64,000 bases of DNA, from positions 2,108,001 to 2,172,000 of the forward strand of contig NZ_CP119809.1 of the NCBI RefSeq assembly GCF_029338395.1, given 5' to 3'. Both the position numbers and the translations under genes were made by a program. The notes under the pieces are model-generated. The model saw nothing but the letters and a program-made list of their open reading frames with translations, was not told where the DNA came from and did not search any database. The stretch is from Halorussus caseinilyticus (GTDB taxonomy: Archaea > Halobacteriota > Halobacteria > Halobacteriales > Haladaptataceae). Position 1 is the first letter of the stretch. The number at the start of each line of letters is the position of its first letter. This document shows, one piece after another, positions 42,465-51,019 of the stretch.

Positions 42465-44681
42465 CTACCGCGACCCGTCGCGCTGGCGTAGCGTCTCCTC
42501 GGCCTCGCGCATGAAGATTTCTTGGGCGTTCCTGACTTCCTCGCCCTCCGCGGGCCGAATCCGGTCGTAACTCCCGTCGGCGTTCATCGCCCACCGGTTC
42601 CGGTTGTCCGAGAGAATCGTCGCCAGCACGCAGTCCAGACGCTCGCGCAGTCGCGGGTCCTCGATTGGCGTCACGGCCTCGACCCGGTTGTCCAGATTCC
42701 GGGTCATCCAGTCGGCCGACCCGACGTAGTAGCCGGGGTCGTCGTTCTCGAAGTGGTAGATGCGGGAGTGTTCGAGGAACCGGCCGACGACGCTGTACAC
42801 GTCGATGTTCTCGCTGACGCCCTCCAAACCGGGCCGGAGACGACAGATGTCTCGGACCACGAGGTGGATGTCCACCCCGGCCATCGACGCCTCGTAGAGT
42901 TCCGCGACGATTTCGGGGTCCTCCAGTCGGTTCATCTTGGCGACGATGCGGGCGTCCTCGCCCCTGCGGGCGCACTCGGCCTCGTTGCGAATCTTCTCCA
43001 CGAACCGCTCGCGCATGTTACCGGGCGCGACCAGCAACTCGCGGTACTGCTCGTGGAGCGAGTGACCCGTGAAGTAGTTGAACAGTTTCACAAGGTCTTG
43101 GCCTACGTCGCGGTCCGCGGTCAGCAGACCGAGGTCCTCGTACTTCTTGGCGGTCTCGGAGTGGTAGTTACCCGTGCCGACGTGGGAGTACAACTGGACG
43201 CCCTCGCCCTCGTCGCGGACGACCAGCGAGGTCTTTGTGTGGGTCTTGTAGCCGATGGTGCCGTAGGCGACGTGGATGCCCTCGGCCTCCAGTTTCTTGG
43301 CCCACTCCAGATTGTTCTCCTCGTCGAACCGGGCCTTGAGTTCGACCATCACCGCGACCTGCTTGCCGTTCCGGGCCGCCTCGATGAGGGTCTCGACCAC
43401 CTTCGAGTCGCTGGCGGTCCGGTAGATGGCCGCCTTGATAGCCAGCACGTCGGGGTCGTGGGCCGCGGCGTCGAGGAACTGCTGGACCGTCCCGGTGAAC
43501 GAGTGGTAGGGGTGGTGGACCAGCACGTCGTCGTCGCGGATTTCGGCGAAGATGTCGCCGCCGTCGGCGCTCGCGCCCGCGTCGGCGAGTCTCGGGTGCG
43601 GTTTGGGCGACCAGCTATCGAGTTTGAGTTCGGGTCGGTCGAGGTCCAGAAGCGAGTCGAAGTCCCGGAACGCCAGCGGTCCCCGGCGCTCGAACACCTC
43701 GCGGTCGCCCACGCCGAGTTTGTCGGCGAGGATTTCCCGGACCTTCGGATGGGCGTCGTCCTCGATTTCGAGTCGGACGACCGTGGCGAATCGCCGTTCC
43801 TCCAGCACCTCCTCTATCATCTCGATGAGGTCCTCGGCCACCTCCTCGTCGCGGCCGACTTCGGCGTTTCGCGTCACCCGGAACGTCGAGTAGTCCACGA
43901 TTTCGACGTTCGGAAACAGCAGGTCGAGGTTGTCGGCGATAACGTCCTCCAGCAGGACGAACCGGTCTTCCCGTCCGCTCGCGGCGGCGTCCCCGTCGGG
44001 GTCGCCGCCGACGCGGACGAGTCGCGGGCGGTTCTGCGGGACCTTCACTCGCGAGAAGGTGAGGTCGTCGTCCGGGTCTTCGCGGGTCAACACCCCGAGC
44101 GAGAGGCTGAGGTTCGAGATGTGCGGGAAGGGGTGTGCGGGGTCGAACGTCAGCGGCGTCAGCGTCGGCAGGACTGAACTTTCGAAGTACCCTCTGAGGT
44201 CGCGGCGCTCGCCCGCCGAGAGGTCGTCGTAGTCCAGAATCCGAATTCCGGCGTCGGCGAGCGCGGGCCGAACGGTCTCGTGGTAGCAGTCGGTCTGGCG
44301 CTCGAACATCGGCCGAGCGGTCTCGTGAATCGCCTCCCACTGCTCGCGCGGGGTGCGACCGTCGGGCGTTCGCTCGCTGACCCCGGCCGCAATCTGCTGT
44401 TTCAGGCCGCCGACCCGCTTGCGGAAGAACTCGTCCATGTTGGTCGTGAAGATGGCGAGGAACTTCACGCGCTCCAACAGGGGGTTGCGCTCGTCGGTCG
44501 CCTCCGCGAGGACGCGCTTCTGGAACTCCAGTTCGCCGAGTTCCCGGTTGAGGTAGTACCGAGGGTCGTCGCGGTCGAAGTCGGATTCGGGGGTCTCGGC
44601 GTCGGTCGTCTCGGTCTCGACTCGCTCCGACTCGATTCGCTCGGCGTCGGCGTCGTCCGCTCGCGGTCGCTCGCTCGACAT
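42465..44681 (-). CDS. ppk1: Polyphosphate kinase 1
   Basis: 738 residues. N-terminal domain: YYLNRELGELEFQKRVLAEA, NMDEFFRKRVGGLKQQI. The first phosphorylated His is in YKTHTKTSLVVRD (about residue 481) and the second in GRFLEHSRIYHFEND. PPK1 forms inorganic polyphosphate from ATP and works also in reverse; polyphosphate serves as phosphate and energy store and in stress tolerance. An unusual acidic N-terminal tail of about 38 residues precedes the conserved domain. The gene starts one base after the stop of the metallophosphoesterase gene at 44683, so both are in one transcript. Confidence 0.96.
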   Translation of the reverse strand: MSSERPRADDADAERIESERVETETTDAETPESDFDRDDPRYYLNRELGELEFQKRVLAEATDERNPLLERVKFLAIFTTNMDEFFRKRVGGLKQQIAAGVSERTPDGRTPREQWEAIHETARPMFERQTDCYHETVRPALADAGIRILDYDDLSAGERRDLRGYFESSVLPTLTPLTFDPAHPFPHISNLSLSLGVLTREDPDDDLTFSRVKVPQNRPRLVRVGGDPDGDAAASGREDRFVLLEDVIADNLDLLFPNVEIVDYSTFRVTRNAEVGRDEEVAEDLIEMIEEVLEERRFATVVRLEIEDDAHPKVREILADKLGVGDREVFERRGPLAFRDFDSLLDLDRPELKLDSWSPKPHPRLADAGASADGGDIFAEIRDDDVLVHHPYHSFTGTVQQFLDAAAHDPDVLAIKAAIYRTASDSKVVETLIEAARNGKQVAVMVELKARFDEENNLEWAKKLEAEGIHVAYGTIGYKTHTKTSLVVRDEGEGVQLYSHVGTGNYHSETAKKYEDLGLLTADRDVGQDLVKLFNYFTGHSLHEQYRELLVAPGNMRERFVEKIRNEAECARRGEDARIVAKMNRLEDPEIVAELYEASMAGVDIHLVVRDICRLRPGLEGVSENIDVYSVVGRFLEHSRIYHFENDDPGYYVGSADWMTRNLDNRVEAVTPIEDPRLRERLDCVLATILSDNRNRWAMNADGSYDRIRPAEGEEVRNAQEIFMREAEETLRQRDGSR

Positions 44682-44682
44682 C

Positions 44683-45414
44683 CTACTCGAACACCGACTT
44701 CTCGCCGTCGAGTCGGACGATTTTGTCCGCGCTCCGCTCGACGTAGGTCTCCTCGGCCGACACCGCGACGAACTCCTCGGCGCGCCAGTCGTAAGCGGTC
44801 AGCGCGCCGCCGTGGACGCACCCGGTGTCGAGGGCGACTCCGCCGTCGGCGTCGTGGGGTCGCTCGTGGACGGTGTGGCCCGAGAAGACGGTCGTCGCGC
44901 CGTCGTACTCGTCGTACCAGAGCGGTCCCTCGTACTCCTCGTCGGCGTGGGGTGCGCGCATGTTGAGCAGGTCGTTCACGCTGTGGTCGGCGAGTTCGCG
45001 CCGGGGGTCCACGCCGCCGTGGACGACCAGTGCGCCCTCCCACGAGAGGGCGACGGGGAGCGACCGGACGAACTCGGCGTTCGCCTCCGAGAGGTCGAGG
45101 TCTGTCTCTCCCCGGAGAATCTTCGCCTCGTTGTTCCCCCGGATGCTCACCAAGTTGGGTCGCGTGCGCACGAGGTCCAGCACGCCCTCGGTGTCGGGAC
45201 CCTTGCGAACGAGGTCCCCGACGAAGGCCACGAAGTCGTCGCCGGTCACGTCGAGGCGGTCGAGGAGCGTTTCGAGTTCGGCTCGACAGCCGTGTACGTC
45301 GCCGACGACGTAGATGTCGTCCCATTCCTCGGCGTCGATTCGCTCGTGGGGGACGCACTCGGCGAAGGCGGAGTCGGTCACGGTGTCGCGTCGCTCTCCC
45401 AGTGTGACAGCCAT
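44683..45414 (-). CDS. Metallophosphoesterase (PrpA/ApaH-like)
   Basis: 243 residues. Metallophosphoesterase motifs are complete: VVGDVHGCRAE (Asp-x-His), FVGDLVRKGPDTEG, IRGNNEAK (a GNxE variant of GNHD), VVHGGVD and FSGHTVHERP. This Ser/Thr phosphatase/Ap4A hydrolase subgroup dephosphorylates proteins or cleaves dinucleoside polyphosphates. First gene of a likely two-gene transcript with ppk1, with only a one-base gap. The pairing suggests a role in polyphosphate or nucleotide polyphosphate balance; that is inference. A TATA-like box on the minus strand is at about 45437-45446. Confidence 0.88.
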   Translation of the reverse strand: MAVTLGERRDTVTDSAFAECVPHERIDAEEWDDIYVVGDVHGCRAELETLLDRLDVTGDDFVAFVGDLVRKGPDTEGVLDLVRTRPNLVSIRGNNEAKILRGETDLDLSEANAEFVRSLPVALSWEGALVVHGGVDPRRELADHSVNDLLNMRAPHADEEYEGPLWYDEYDGATTVFSGHTVHERPHDADGGVALDTGCVHGGALTAYDWRAEEFVAVSAEETYVERSADKIVRLDGEKSVFE

Positions 45415-45637
45415 TACGATGTGATAAGGCCCGAGACGGTATTAAACGAGTGCTATGATGGATATATAGGGGTTTTGAGCGAGGGGTAGAAAAATCGGAG
45501 TCGCCCCCGACACGCTCAGTCGGGAGTCGTACTCTCCGGTGTCCACGCTCGGAACGGACGCTATCGACGGGGAACGACCGAACCCGAAGTGTAAGAACCA
45601 GTCGAGACTAGAGGCAACGAGAGAAACGTAAAGGAAG

Positions 45638-45711
45638 TGGGCCAACGCGGATTTGAACCGCGAACCTCCCGGTTATCAGCCGAGCGCTCAACCTGATTGA
45701 GCTATTGGCCC
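45638..45711 (-). tRNA. tRNA-Ile (anticodon GAU)
   Basis: 74 bases. On the minus strand the acceptor GGGCCAA pairs with TTGGCCC followed by discriminator A; D-arm GCTC...GAGC; anticodon loop CTGATAA (anticodon GAU) on a five-base stem CTCGG/CCGGG; T-arm CGCGG TTCAAAT CCGCG. No intron and no encoded CCA. The AT-rich GCTTAAACA box (complement of about 45738-45746) lies about 27 bases upstream and is the probable promoter. Confidence 0.97.
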
Positions 45712-45830
45712 GAGCGCATTCACTGCTTGCGCCCTTGAATGTTTAAGCGTTTCCTTTCACTCCGAGTTCGGTACGCCCTCACGGAGTTTGTCGGCGAAAT
45801 CGCTCGGTTGCCACGCCTCGTCTGCGCCGA

Positions 45831-46433
45831 CTACTTCTCGTCCTCGCGGTCCTCGAACTCGATGTCGTAGGCGTCGTCGTCCACGCGGTAGGTGTCGTCG
45901 TCGGACTGGCCGCTCGCGGTCGAACCGCTCGCTCCGCCCGCGCTTGCGCCGCCTGTACCCGCGCCGCTTGCGCCCGCGCCGGTGCCGGTTCCGCTGGCGC
46001 TCACGTCCTCGGCGTTCGGGAACCCGAAGGTGTAGACGTTGCCGGAGGCGAACCCGCCGGTCTTCTTCTCGAGGTAGGGCTTGACGACCCACTTCTGAAC
46101 CGCCTCGCGCACGAGGATGCGCGAGGGCGGGAACGCCAGCAGAAAGCCCACGGTGTCGGTGACGAGACCCGGCGTGAGCAAGAACGCGCCCGCCGCGATG
46201 AGCAGGGCACCGTCGGTCAGTTCGTCGGCCGGGACCTCGCCCTTTTCGAGGGTCCCCTGAAGTCGCCGGATGGTGTGACGGCCCTCCGCGCGGACGAACA
46301 GCGTCCCGACCAGCGCGGTCAGGACCACCAGCGCGACCGTGAGGACGGCCCCGAGTTGCGTCGCCACGTAGACGAGGAACAGCGCGTCTACGAGCGGAAT
46401 CAGCAGGAGTCCGATTAGTGCGCGTTTGAGCAT
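45831..46433 (-). CDS. fxsA: FxsA family membrane protein
   Basis: 200 residues. FxsA domain at residues about 1-130 with membrane segments RALIGLLLIPLVDALFLVYVAT, VLTVALVVLTALVGTLFV and DGALLIAAGAFLLTPGLVTDTVGFLLAFP, and the helical MLKR start. The family is a small cytoplasmic membrane protein; in E. coli FxsA relieves phage F exclusion, elsewhere its role is unknown. The C-terminal 55 residues are a low-complexity Ser/Gly/Thr then Asp-rich tail (SGTGTGAGASGAGTGGASAG), an extension I would expect in haloarchaea. The tRNA gene follows on the same strand. Confidence 0.88.
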   Translation of the reverse strand: MLKRALIGLLLIPLVDALFLVYVATQLGAVLTVALVVLTALVGTLFVRAEGRHTIRRLQGTLEKGEVPADELTDGALLIAAGAFLLTPGLVTDTVGFLLAFPPSRILVREAVQKWVVKPYLEKKTGGFASGNVYTFGFPNAEDVSASGTGTGAGASGAGTGGASAGGASGSTASGQSDDDTYRVDDDAYDIEFEDREDEK

Positions 46434-46754
46434 CGGTTCTGTCTTGGCCGTGAGTAGTCGCTCGCGCGGTAAAACGCTTTAGGTGGGTTCTGGTACAGGA
46501 GATTTTGAGTTGGAAGTTTTTGGTCGTGACGCTTTGTCGTTTTCGGGAATCACCATTACCGTCCGCTGGCGTTGAAACTCCGTGGCGTGATAGTTCATCA
46601 ATACTGTTGTCGTACTACGCTAGGTCCGTCTCACAATGTATCCATTCCCACTAGTAGTCTGTTTATTCGATACTTATTACCCATACAGCAACAAACTTTA
46701 TTATATATTTATATATTAGAAAATTTTATTTTATAACCACTTAAGTTTAGCAGT
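46434..46754. other. AT-rich intergenic start of the low-GC island
   Basis: No gene seen. Base composition turns strongly AT-rich from about 46480; TTATATATTTATATATTAG at about 46700 and TTTTATTTTATAA at 46725-46737 are TATA-like, the latter centred about 27 bases before the ATA codon at 46755. Confidence 0.5.
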
Positions 46755-47807
46755 ATACCTGAGCAATCAAGGCGCGAACTGCTGAAAGCTGTATCGGGAA
46801 TTGGAATCGGCGCTACGGCGAGTAGTGCTTTTACAGGAACCGTCTCTGCCGCTGAAACGTTGCCGAACGATGTCTGGACGTACGATTTGGGCTGTGATCA
46901 AGATTCGAACTGTCCGGGTACGGTAACATCTGGTGAGTTCACAATTCGTGATGACGATAAATTCACAACTGTCGGTAGTTACGGTCTCAACTGGTACGGT
47001 ACTGCGTACGGTGATGTTCTAGGTTGGGCGCACGGTCTCGGATTTGGAGGTGGATGTGAGGTGAAAGATAACGACACTTACGACGGACTTCCATCGAACC
47101 TCCGTGGTCAACGATACAGCATCCATGTTCCAAATCCCACAAACCAAGACAGTATCCTAAAAGATACCTCTAACCATCTCCACGGGGTTCATCCATCACC
47201 AACCGATGACGACATGAACTGGTCGAAAACCATTTTAGAGGCGAGCGTCATGAGCGCGATGAGTCAGATCGACTTCGGGATCCCCATAAGTACTCTAGTA
47301 AACTCGATGGCAGAATACGACGGGTTTGACTTCAATCAGCACGACGTAGGCTACGGATATCAGCACACTTCTGACTCGTATCCGGTAGAGTTCTGGGATG
47401 AATGTGCTCATTCTGATGCGGTGATCTACTCTAGCGGCGATAACCTACTTGAAACGGTCACACTAAAACACGGCTACTTAGAACATATCCATTTGACAGG
47501 GACCACAGTCTGGGAGGAAAAAGAGTACACAGTCTCTGGATTCGAATCTAACGTAAGCTCTTCCTCAACCGATCTCACAGTTAATAGTTCAAATGTCGAG
47601 CGACCAGATAGTAGACCGTCTAGCGGTCACCCTGAAGAGATGACACCCGAGGAACGGAGACAGTGGGGTGTGAAATCGGTGAAAGGAAAAGGTCTTACGA
47701 GAGAGGTTAATGGGCAGGTAGAGGAGATCACACACATTCTGACAAAGAATCCGTTCACGGTCATTGACGAACGGCGAACATCTGAAGAAGTCGAAATCGA
47801 AAACTGA
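46755..47807 (+). CDS. Tat-exported protein of unknown function, with ATA in place of a start codon
   Basis: In the frame that runs to a stop at 47805-47807, the upstream part encodes a complete twin-arginine signal: PEQSRRELLKAVSGIGIGAT and then SAAE. The only candidate for its first codon is ATA at 46755; there is no ATG, GTG or TTG in frame between an upstream TAA (about 46734) and the TTG at 46860, which would drop the signal. A TATA-like box 27 bases before the ATA fits a leaderless mRNA starting right there. About 350 codons. The mature protein is Asp/Ser/Gly-rich with Cys in GCDQDSNC, GGGCEV and DECAHS, ending in a charged segment. Base composition is far more AT-rich than the surroundings. 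Function not recognised. Confidence 0.55.
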   Translation: MPEQSRRELLKAVSGIGIGATASSAFTGTVSAAETLPNDVWTYDLGCDQDSNCPGTVTSGEFTIRDDDKFTTVGSYGLNWYGTAYGDVLGWAHGLGFGGGCEVKDNDTYDGLPSNLRGQRYSIHVPNPTNQDSILKDTSNHLHGVHPSPTDDDMNWSKTILEASVMSAMSQIDFGIPISTLVNSMAEYDGFDFNQHDVGYGYQHTSDSYPVEFWDECAHSDAVIYSSGDNLLETVTLKHGYLEHIHLTGTTVWEEKEYTVSGFESNVSSSSTDLTVNSSNVERPDSRPSSGHPEEMTPEERRQWGVKSVKGKGLTREVNGQVEEITHILTKNPFTVIDERRTSEEVEIEN

Positions 47808-47828
47808 GTATCTTTTAATTTTTACCTT

Positions 47829-48233
47829 TCATTGACCACAGCTTATATCTGTACTTTGAAGAATCGTCGGCTTGTCGGCTAATTCGTATTCAATATATAT
47901 TTCTGGACAGACTTTCTGTGAACTGTAATCTTGTAGTTCTTCACGGAGCGTATATCCGGCAACAGAGCCATGAATTGCGATAACTTTCTCCTTTTTTGGT
48001 GGTTCTACTCTGATAGTTTCCTTTGATTTTGCTTTTAATCTATGTGACGACCATTCTTGGCGTCCTTCAGTAGTTTCAAGTGCAAACCTATATGTGTGTT
48101 TTTTATCTTGGCCATTTACGAGAATAATAGTTAAGTTGGCTATATCTGAGGATGGACTATCAAACTGGGAACATCCTGAAAATAGTGGCAATGTACTGCT
48201 GGCGAGTAGAACATCTCGTCGGCTAAGTGGCAT
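47829..48233 (-). CDS. Tat lipoprotein of unknown function
   Basis: 134 residues. The start PLSRRDVLLASSTLPLFSGC is a twin-arginine signal with a lipobox-type LFSGC, so the mature protein would be a lipid-anchored 110-residue beta-rich domain (LTIILVNGQDKKHTYRFAL, IRVEPPKKEKVIAIHGSV). Two further Cys (VCPEIYI, ISCGQ) may form a disulfide. Such small domains occur in many haloarchaeal lipoproteins. AT-rich, with Lys and Ile unusually frequent for the neighbourhood. Convergent with the 46755 gene, 21 bases apart; probably part of the same acquired island. Confidence 0.7.
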   Translation of the reverse strand: MPLSRRDVLLASSTLPLFSGCSQFDSPSSDIANLTIILVNGQDKKHTYRFALETTEGRQEWSSHRLKAKSKETIRVEPPKKEKVIAIHGSVAGYTLREELQDYSSQKVCPEIYIEYELADKPTILQSTDISCGQ

Positions 48234-48534
48234 AGAAATTCAAGTAACCTTGCGAAGAATAAAAGTTTCGGTAGTCAAAAGCCGACAGAAAATGATCTAT
48301 TTTACATAAATGTGGGGGCCAGACTATGGTGTTGTAGATTATGTGAACACAACAAACGGAACGGTGAATCCTTCTTTCTCTCACAGCGGTTTAATCCACT
48401 CAGCGTCAACTGGCGGGTTATAGCCTCAAGTACATCCACGGCCGTTGGTCGGCCGTGACGCGACCGGTGGATGAGAGGCCGGAGCGCCAACCGTTTCGAA
48501 CGTGTTATGGGGTTTCCTACCAGTCTGGCGTCAC
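48234..48534. other. Gene-free junction with nested hairpin, edge of the AT-rich island
   Basis: No reliable gene. Composition changes from AT-rich to GC-rich at about 48410. CATCCACGGCCGTTGGTCGG continuing to GTGGATG at about 48434-48474 forms nested inverted repeats (outer CATCCAC/GTGGATG, inner CGGCCG-TTGGT-CGGCCG). Such an end hairpin may be the scar of an IS200/IS605-type element, but no transposase remains. Confidence 0.4.
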
Positions 48535-49272
48535 ATGTGGGTTTCGCCGAAGACGTTGCTCTTGCTCTGTTGCCTGCTGACCGCCAGCGTCGTCGGGGGA
48601 GCGACGCCCCGAGAGACGGCCGCGAGGGACAAATTTCCGAGCGAGTGTCTCGACGCCCCCGAAGTCCGGCCGGGCGAGACGGTGGGGCAGGTCAACTCTG
48701 CGATGGACATCGACGTGTTCCAAATCCCGGTGACGAAAGGCGACGTAATCGAGGTGAACGCGACGGTCAGCGCCGAGAACGCGACGGTCAAAATCGACCA
48801 CGAGGCCGCCTTCTCCGACGCGGTGGTAGACGTGAAGAATCCCTCGAACGACTCGCTGACCGACTCCCCGTGGAGCAACTGGGTGGAACTCGACCACGCC
48901 GGAGGGTCGTGGAACGTCGTCGTGGAGAAGTCCGGATTCTTCTGCGTGGAACTCTCGCGGGAGTTGGACGCCAACACGTCCGCGGAGACCCCCTACGACT
49001 GGTCGTACGCCTACGAGAAGCGAGCGAGAGGGACGAACCGGTCGGTTCCGGCGAACCGGACCGCCACCGCCGGACCCGGCGGCGTCGTGGACGCCGACGG
49101 CGACGGCGTTCCCGACGACGAGGACTGGGCACCGCGGAATCCCGGCATCCAGAACCGGAGCGACGTGTACACGACCGAACGGAGTACCGGCGTGCCGGGA
49201 TTCACTCCGGCCGTGACCCTCGCCGCGTTCACGGCGGCTCTGGTCGTCGGCGTCGTCCGCGGGCGCTGGTGA
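48535..49272 (+). CDS. Secreted protein with PGF-CTERM-like C-terminus
   Basis: 245 residues from the ATG at 48535: signal sequence WVSPKTLLLLCCLLTASVVGGA. The middle is a pre-peptidase-like beta domain (VFQIPVTKGDVIEVNATVS, WNVVVEKSGFFCVEL) of the type that binds or stabilises secreted proteins, with sequons. Near residue 195 a Ca2+-binding-like VDADGDGVPDDEDW occurs. The C-terminus GVPGFTPAVTLAAFTAALVVGVVRGRW matches the archaeosortase PGF-CTERM pattern (P-G-F, hydrophobic helix, Arg). A GTG at 48502 would add 11 residues before the signal and is less likely. Function unknown. Confidence 0.72.
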   Translation: MWVSPKTLLLLCCLLTASVVGGATPRETAARDKFPSECLDAPEVRPGETVGQVNSAMDIDVFQIPVTKGDVIEVNATVSAENATVKIDHEAAFSDAVVDVKNPSNDSLTDSPWSNWVELDHAGGSWNVVVEKSGFFCVELSRELDANTSAETPYDWSYAYEKRARGTNRSVPANRTATAGPGGVVDADGDGVPDDEDWAPRNPGIQNRSDVYTTERSTGVPGFTPAVTLAAFTAALVVGVVRGRW

Positions 49273-49278
49273 GTGCCG

Positions 49279-50109
49279 CTACACGCCGCCCTGTATCGTC
49301 ACCCACGCGACGAACACGGCGACGGCCCCGAGACCCGTACTCACCACGGCCTGCGCGCGGAGGCGGTCCAAGAGAGCGTGAGCGTCGTCGGTGATTTGCG
49401 CCACCTCGTACACCTCGCCGCCCAACTCGCACCGCGGGAGGAAGTCCATGGCGACGTGGAGGAACACCCCGGCCGCAAATCCGAAGACGAGACCGTTCAC
49501 CGGGTCGCTACTCGGTAGGGTCAACAGCGACGACGGAAGCGCGGTGAGACCGACGCCCGCCGCGGGGAGCAGGATGACCGAGACGGGTTTGTCGGCCCGT
49601 CGGAGTCGGTCCGCCGCGGCGTAGCCTGCGGGACCTTTATGGGAGACGATAGAGAGTCCGAGCAGGAGTCCGAGGTCCGGCATGTTACCGTACACCAGTC
49701 CGATGACGGCGCCCGCGGCCAGCGAGTGAGCGGTCAGTTCGACCGCGGTGTGGTCGAAGGGGAGGTCGGCGTGCATCGCCCGGTGGCCGAGCGTGTGCGC
49801 CGAGAACCCGACCAGCACGCCGAGCGCGATGCCGAACCCGCCGAATCGCGGGTGATGACCGATGGCCCCCGGCACGATGAACACCGCCGCGCTGGTAATC
49901 ATCGCGCCGCTGGCGAGACCGTACCCCCACACGAGTCGTCCGGCGTCGGTCGTCGCGCCGGTTCGCTCGCCGAGGAACGCCGCGCCGCCCATCGCGGCGA
50001 ACGCCACCCACGAGATGCCGACGACTTTTGTCAGTCCCGCCCGGAGCGCGAGCGGTGTGAGCGCGACGAGTGCGACCGGACCGAGGAGTCCGAGACGAGA
50101 GATGCGCAT
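49279..50109 (-). CDS. ZIP family metal transporter
   Basis: 276 residues with about eight membrane segments. The metal-path His residues are in SAHTLGHRAMHADLPFDHTAVELTAHSLAAG and VSHKGPAGYAA, and GVFLHVAMDFLPRCE. The usual ZIP signature HxxxE of the fourth and fifth helices is present only in part, so it is a divergent ZIP-like protein. It would import Zn2+, Fe2+ or Mn2+. Convergent with the PGF-CTERM gene. A second, more canonical ZIP gene is at 55594. Confidence 0.75.
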   Translation of the reverse strand: MRISRLGLLGPVALVALTPLALRAGLTKVVGISWVAFAAMGGAAFLGERTGATTDAGRLVWGYGLASGAMITSAAVFIVPGAIGHHPRFGGFGIALGVLVGFSAHTLGHRAMHADLPFDHTAVELTAHSLAAGAVIGLVYGNMPDLGLLLGLSIVSHKGPAGYAAADRLRRADKPVSVILLPAAGVGLTALPSSLLTLPSSDPVNGLVFGFAAGVFLHVAMDFLPRCELGGEVYEVAQITDDAHALLDRLRAQAVVSTGLGAVAVFVAWVTIQGGV

Positions 50110-50249
50110 GTTGTTAAGACGCCACCAAGAGTTAATAAGGTCGTCGGTTCCCCAGTCGCGGGTCGGAACCCGTTCCGGCGATTTCCCGGCGTGTCCCGTC
50201 GTCCGGTTCCGCCGCGGCGCATATGTCCGTCGGGCGCGTCTGTCGGGGT

Positions 50250-50996
50250 ATGCACATCGCTTCGGCCGTCGGCGACCTTCCCGCGGTGTCGCTGACGTGG
50301 CGAGACGGCCTGTTCGCCCACTGGCCGGTGGACCCCTCGCGGGTCCGACCGCTAGTCCCCGACGAACTCGACGTTGACACCCGCGAAGGGACCGCGTGGG
50401 TGTCGGCGCTCCCGTCGCTCGTGGCGGCGAGTCGGCCGTGGTTCCTGCCCGAACGCGTCGGTCTGACCTTCCCGCAGGTCAACCTCCGGACGTACGTCCG
50501 GTACGGGGGTCGGCCGGGCGTCTACTTCCTGAGTCTGGACGCGCCGACCGAACTCGGCGTCCGACTCGCCCGGTCGGTGTGGGACCTACCGTACCACCTC
50601 GCGGACATCGACTTCGAGACGACCGGCGATGTCCGGCGGTTCGACTGCCAGCGAGTCCACACCGACGAGTCGCCCGCGCGCTTCGCCGCCGAGTACCGAC
50701 CCACCGGAAGGCCCGCCTACGCCGACCCGGACTCGCTGTCGGCCTTCCTCGCCGAGCGATACCGACTCTACCTCGTCCGCGGCGGGAGTCGCGGTGGGAG
50801 CGGGACGGTGTGGTGCGCGCGAGTCGAACACGACCCGTGGCGGCTCTGTCCGGTCGAGGCGACGGTTCACGCCGACGCACTGCTGGAGTCGGTCGGTCTG
50901 CCAGCACCCGCCGAGGACCCCGTGGTTCATTTCGCGCCGAGCGCCACGTTCAGGGTCCGGACGCCGTTCCGACCGCGGGCGCAAGTACCGATTTAG
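50250..50996 (+). CDS. DUF2071 (YqjF) family protein
   Basis: 248 residues from the ATG at 50250; an in-frame ATG at 50223 adds nine residues. DUF2071 hallmarks: LTWRDGLFAHWPVDPSRVRPLVPDELDVDTREGTAWV, FPQVNLRTYVRYGGRPGVYFLSLDA, and PYHLADIDFE. The family resembles acetoacetate decarboxylase in fold and has no assigned reaction. The PNPOx-fold gene begins 23 bases after its stop on the same strand, so an operon is plausible. The longest possible version beyond 50996 does not exist. Confidence 0.85.
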   Translation: MHIASAVGDLPAVSLTWRDGLFAHWPVDPSRVRPLVPDELDVDTREGTAWVSALPSLVAASRPWFLPERVGLTFPQVNLRTYVRYGGRPGVYFLSLDAPTELGVRLARSVWDLPYHLADIDFETTGDVRRFDCQRVHTDESPARFAAEYRPTGRPAYADPDSLSAFLAERYRLYLVRGGSRGGSGTVWCARVEHDPWRLCPVEATVHADALLESVGLPAPAEDPVVHFAPSATFRVRTPFRPRAQVPI

Positions 50997-51019
50997 GGGT
51001 CGGCGTCGTGGGGTCGTTC

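Noticed and set aside
48302-48490. Minus-strand 62-residue frame in the AT-rich island border
   Set aside because: No recognisable motif, no start context, and it spans the nested hairpin; probably not a gene, perhaps part of an old insertion element.
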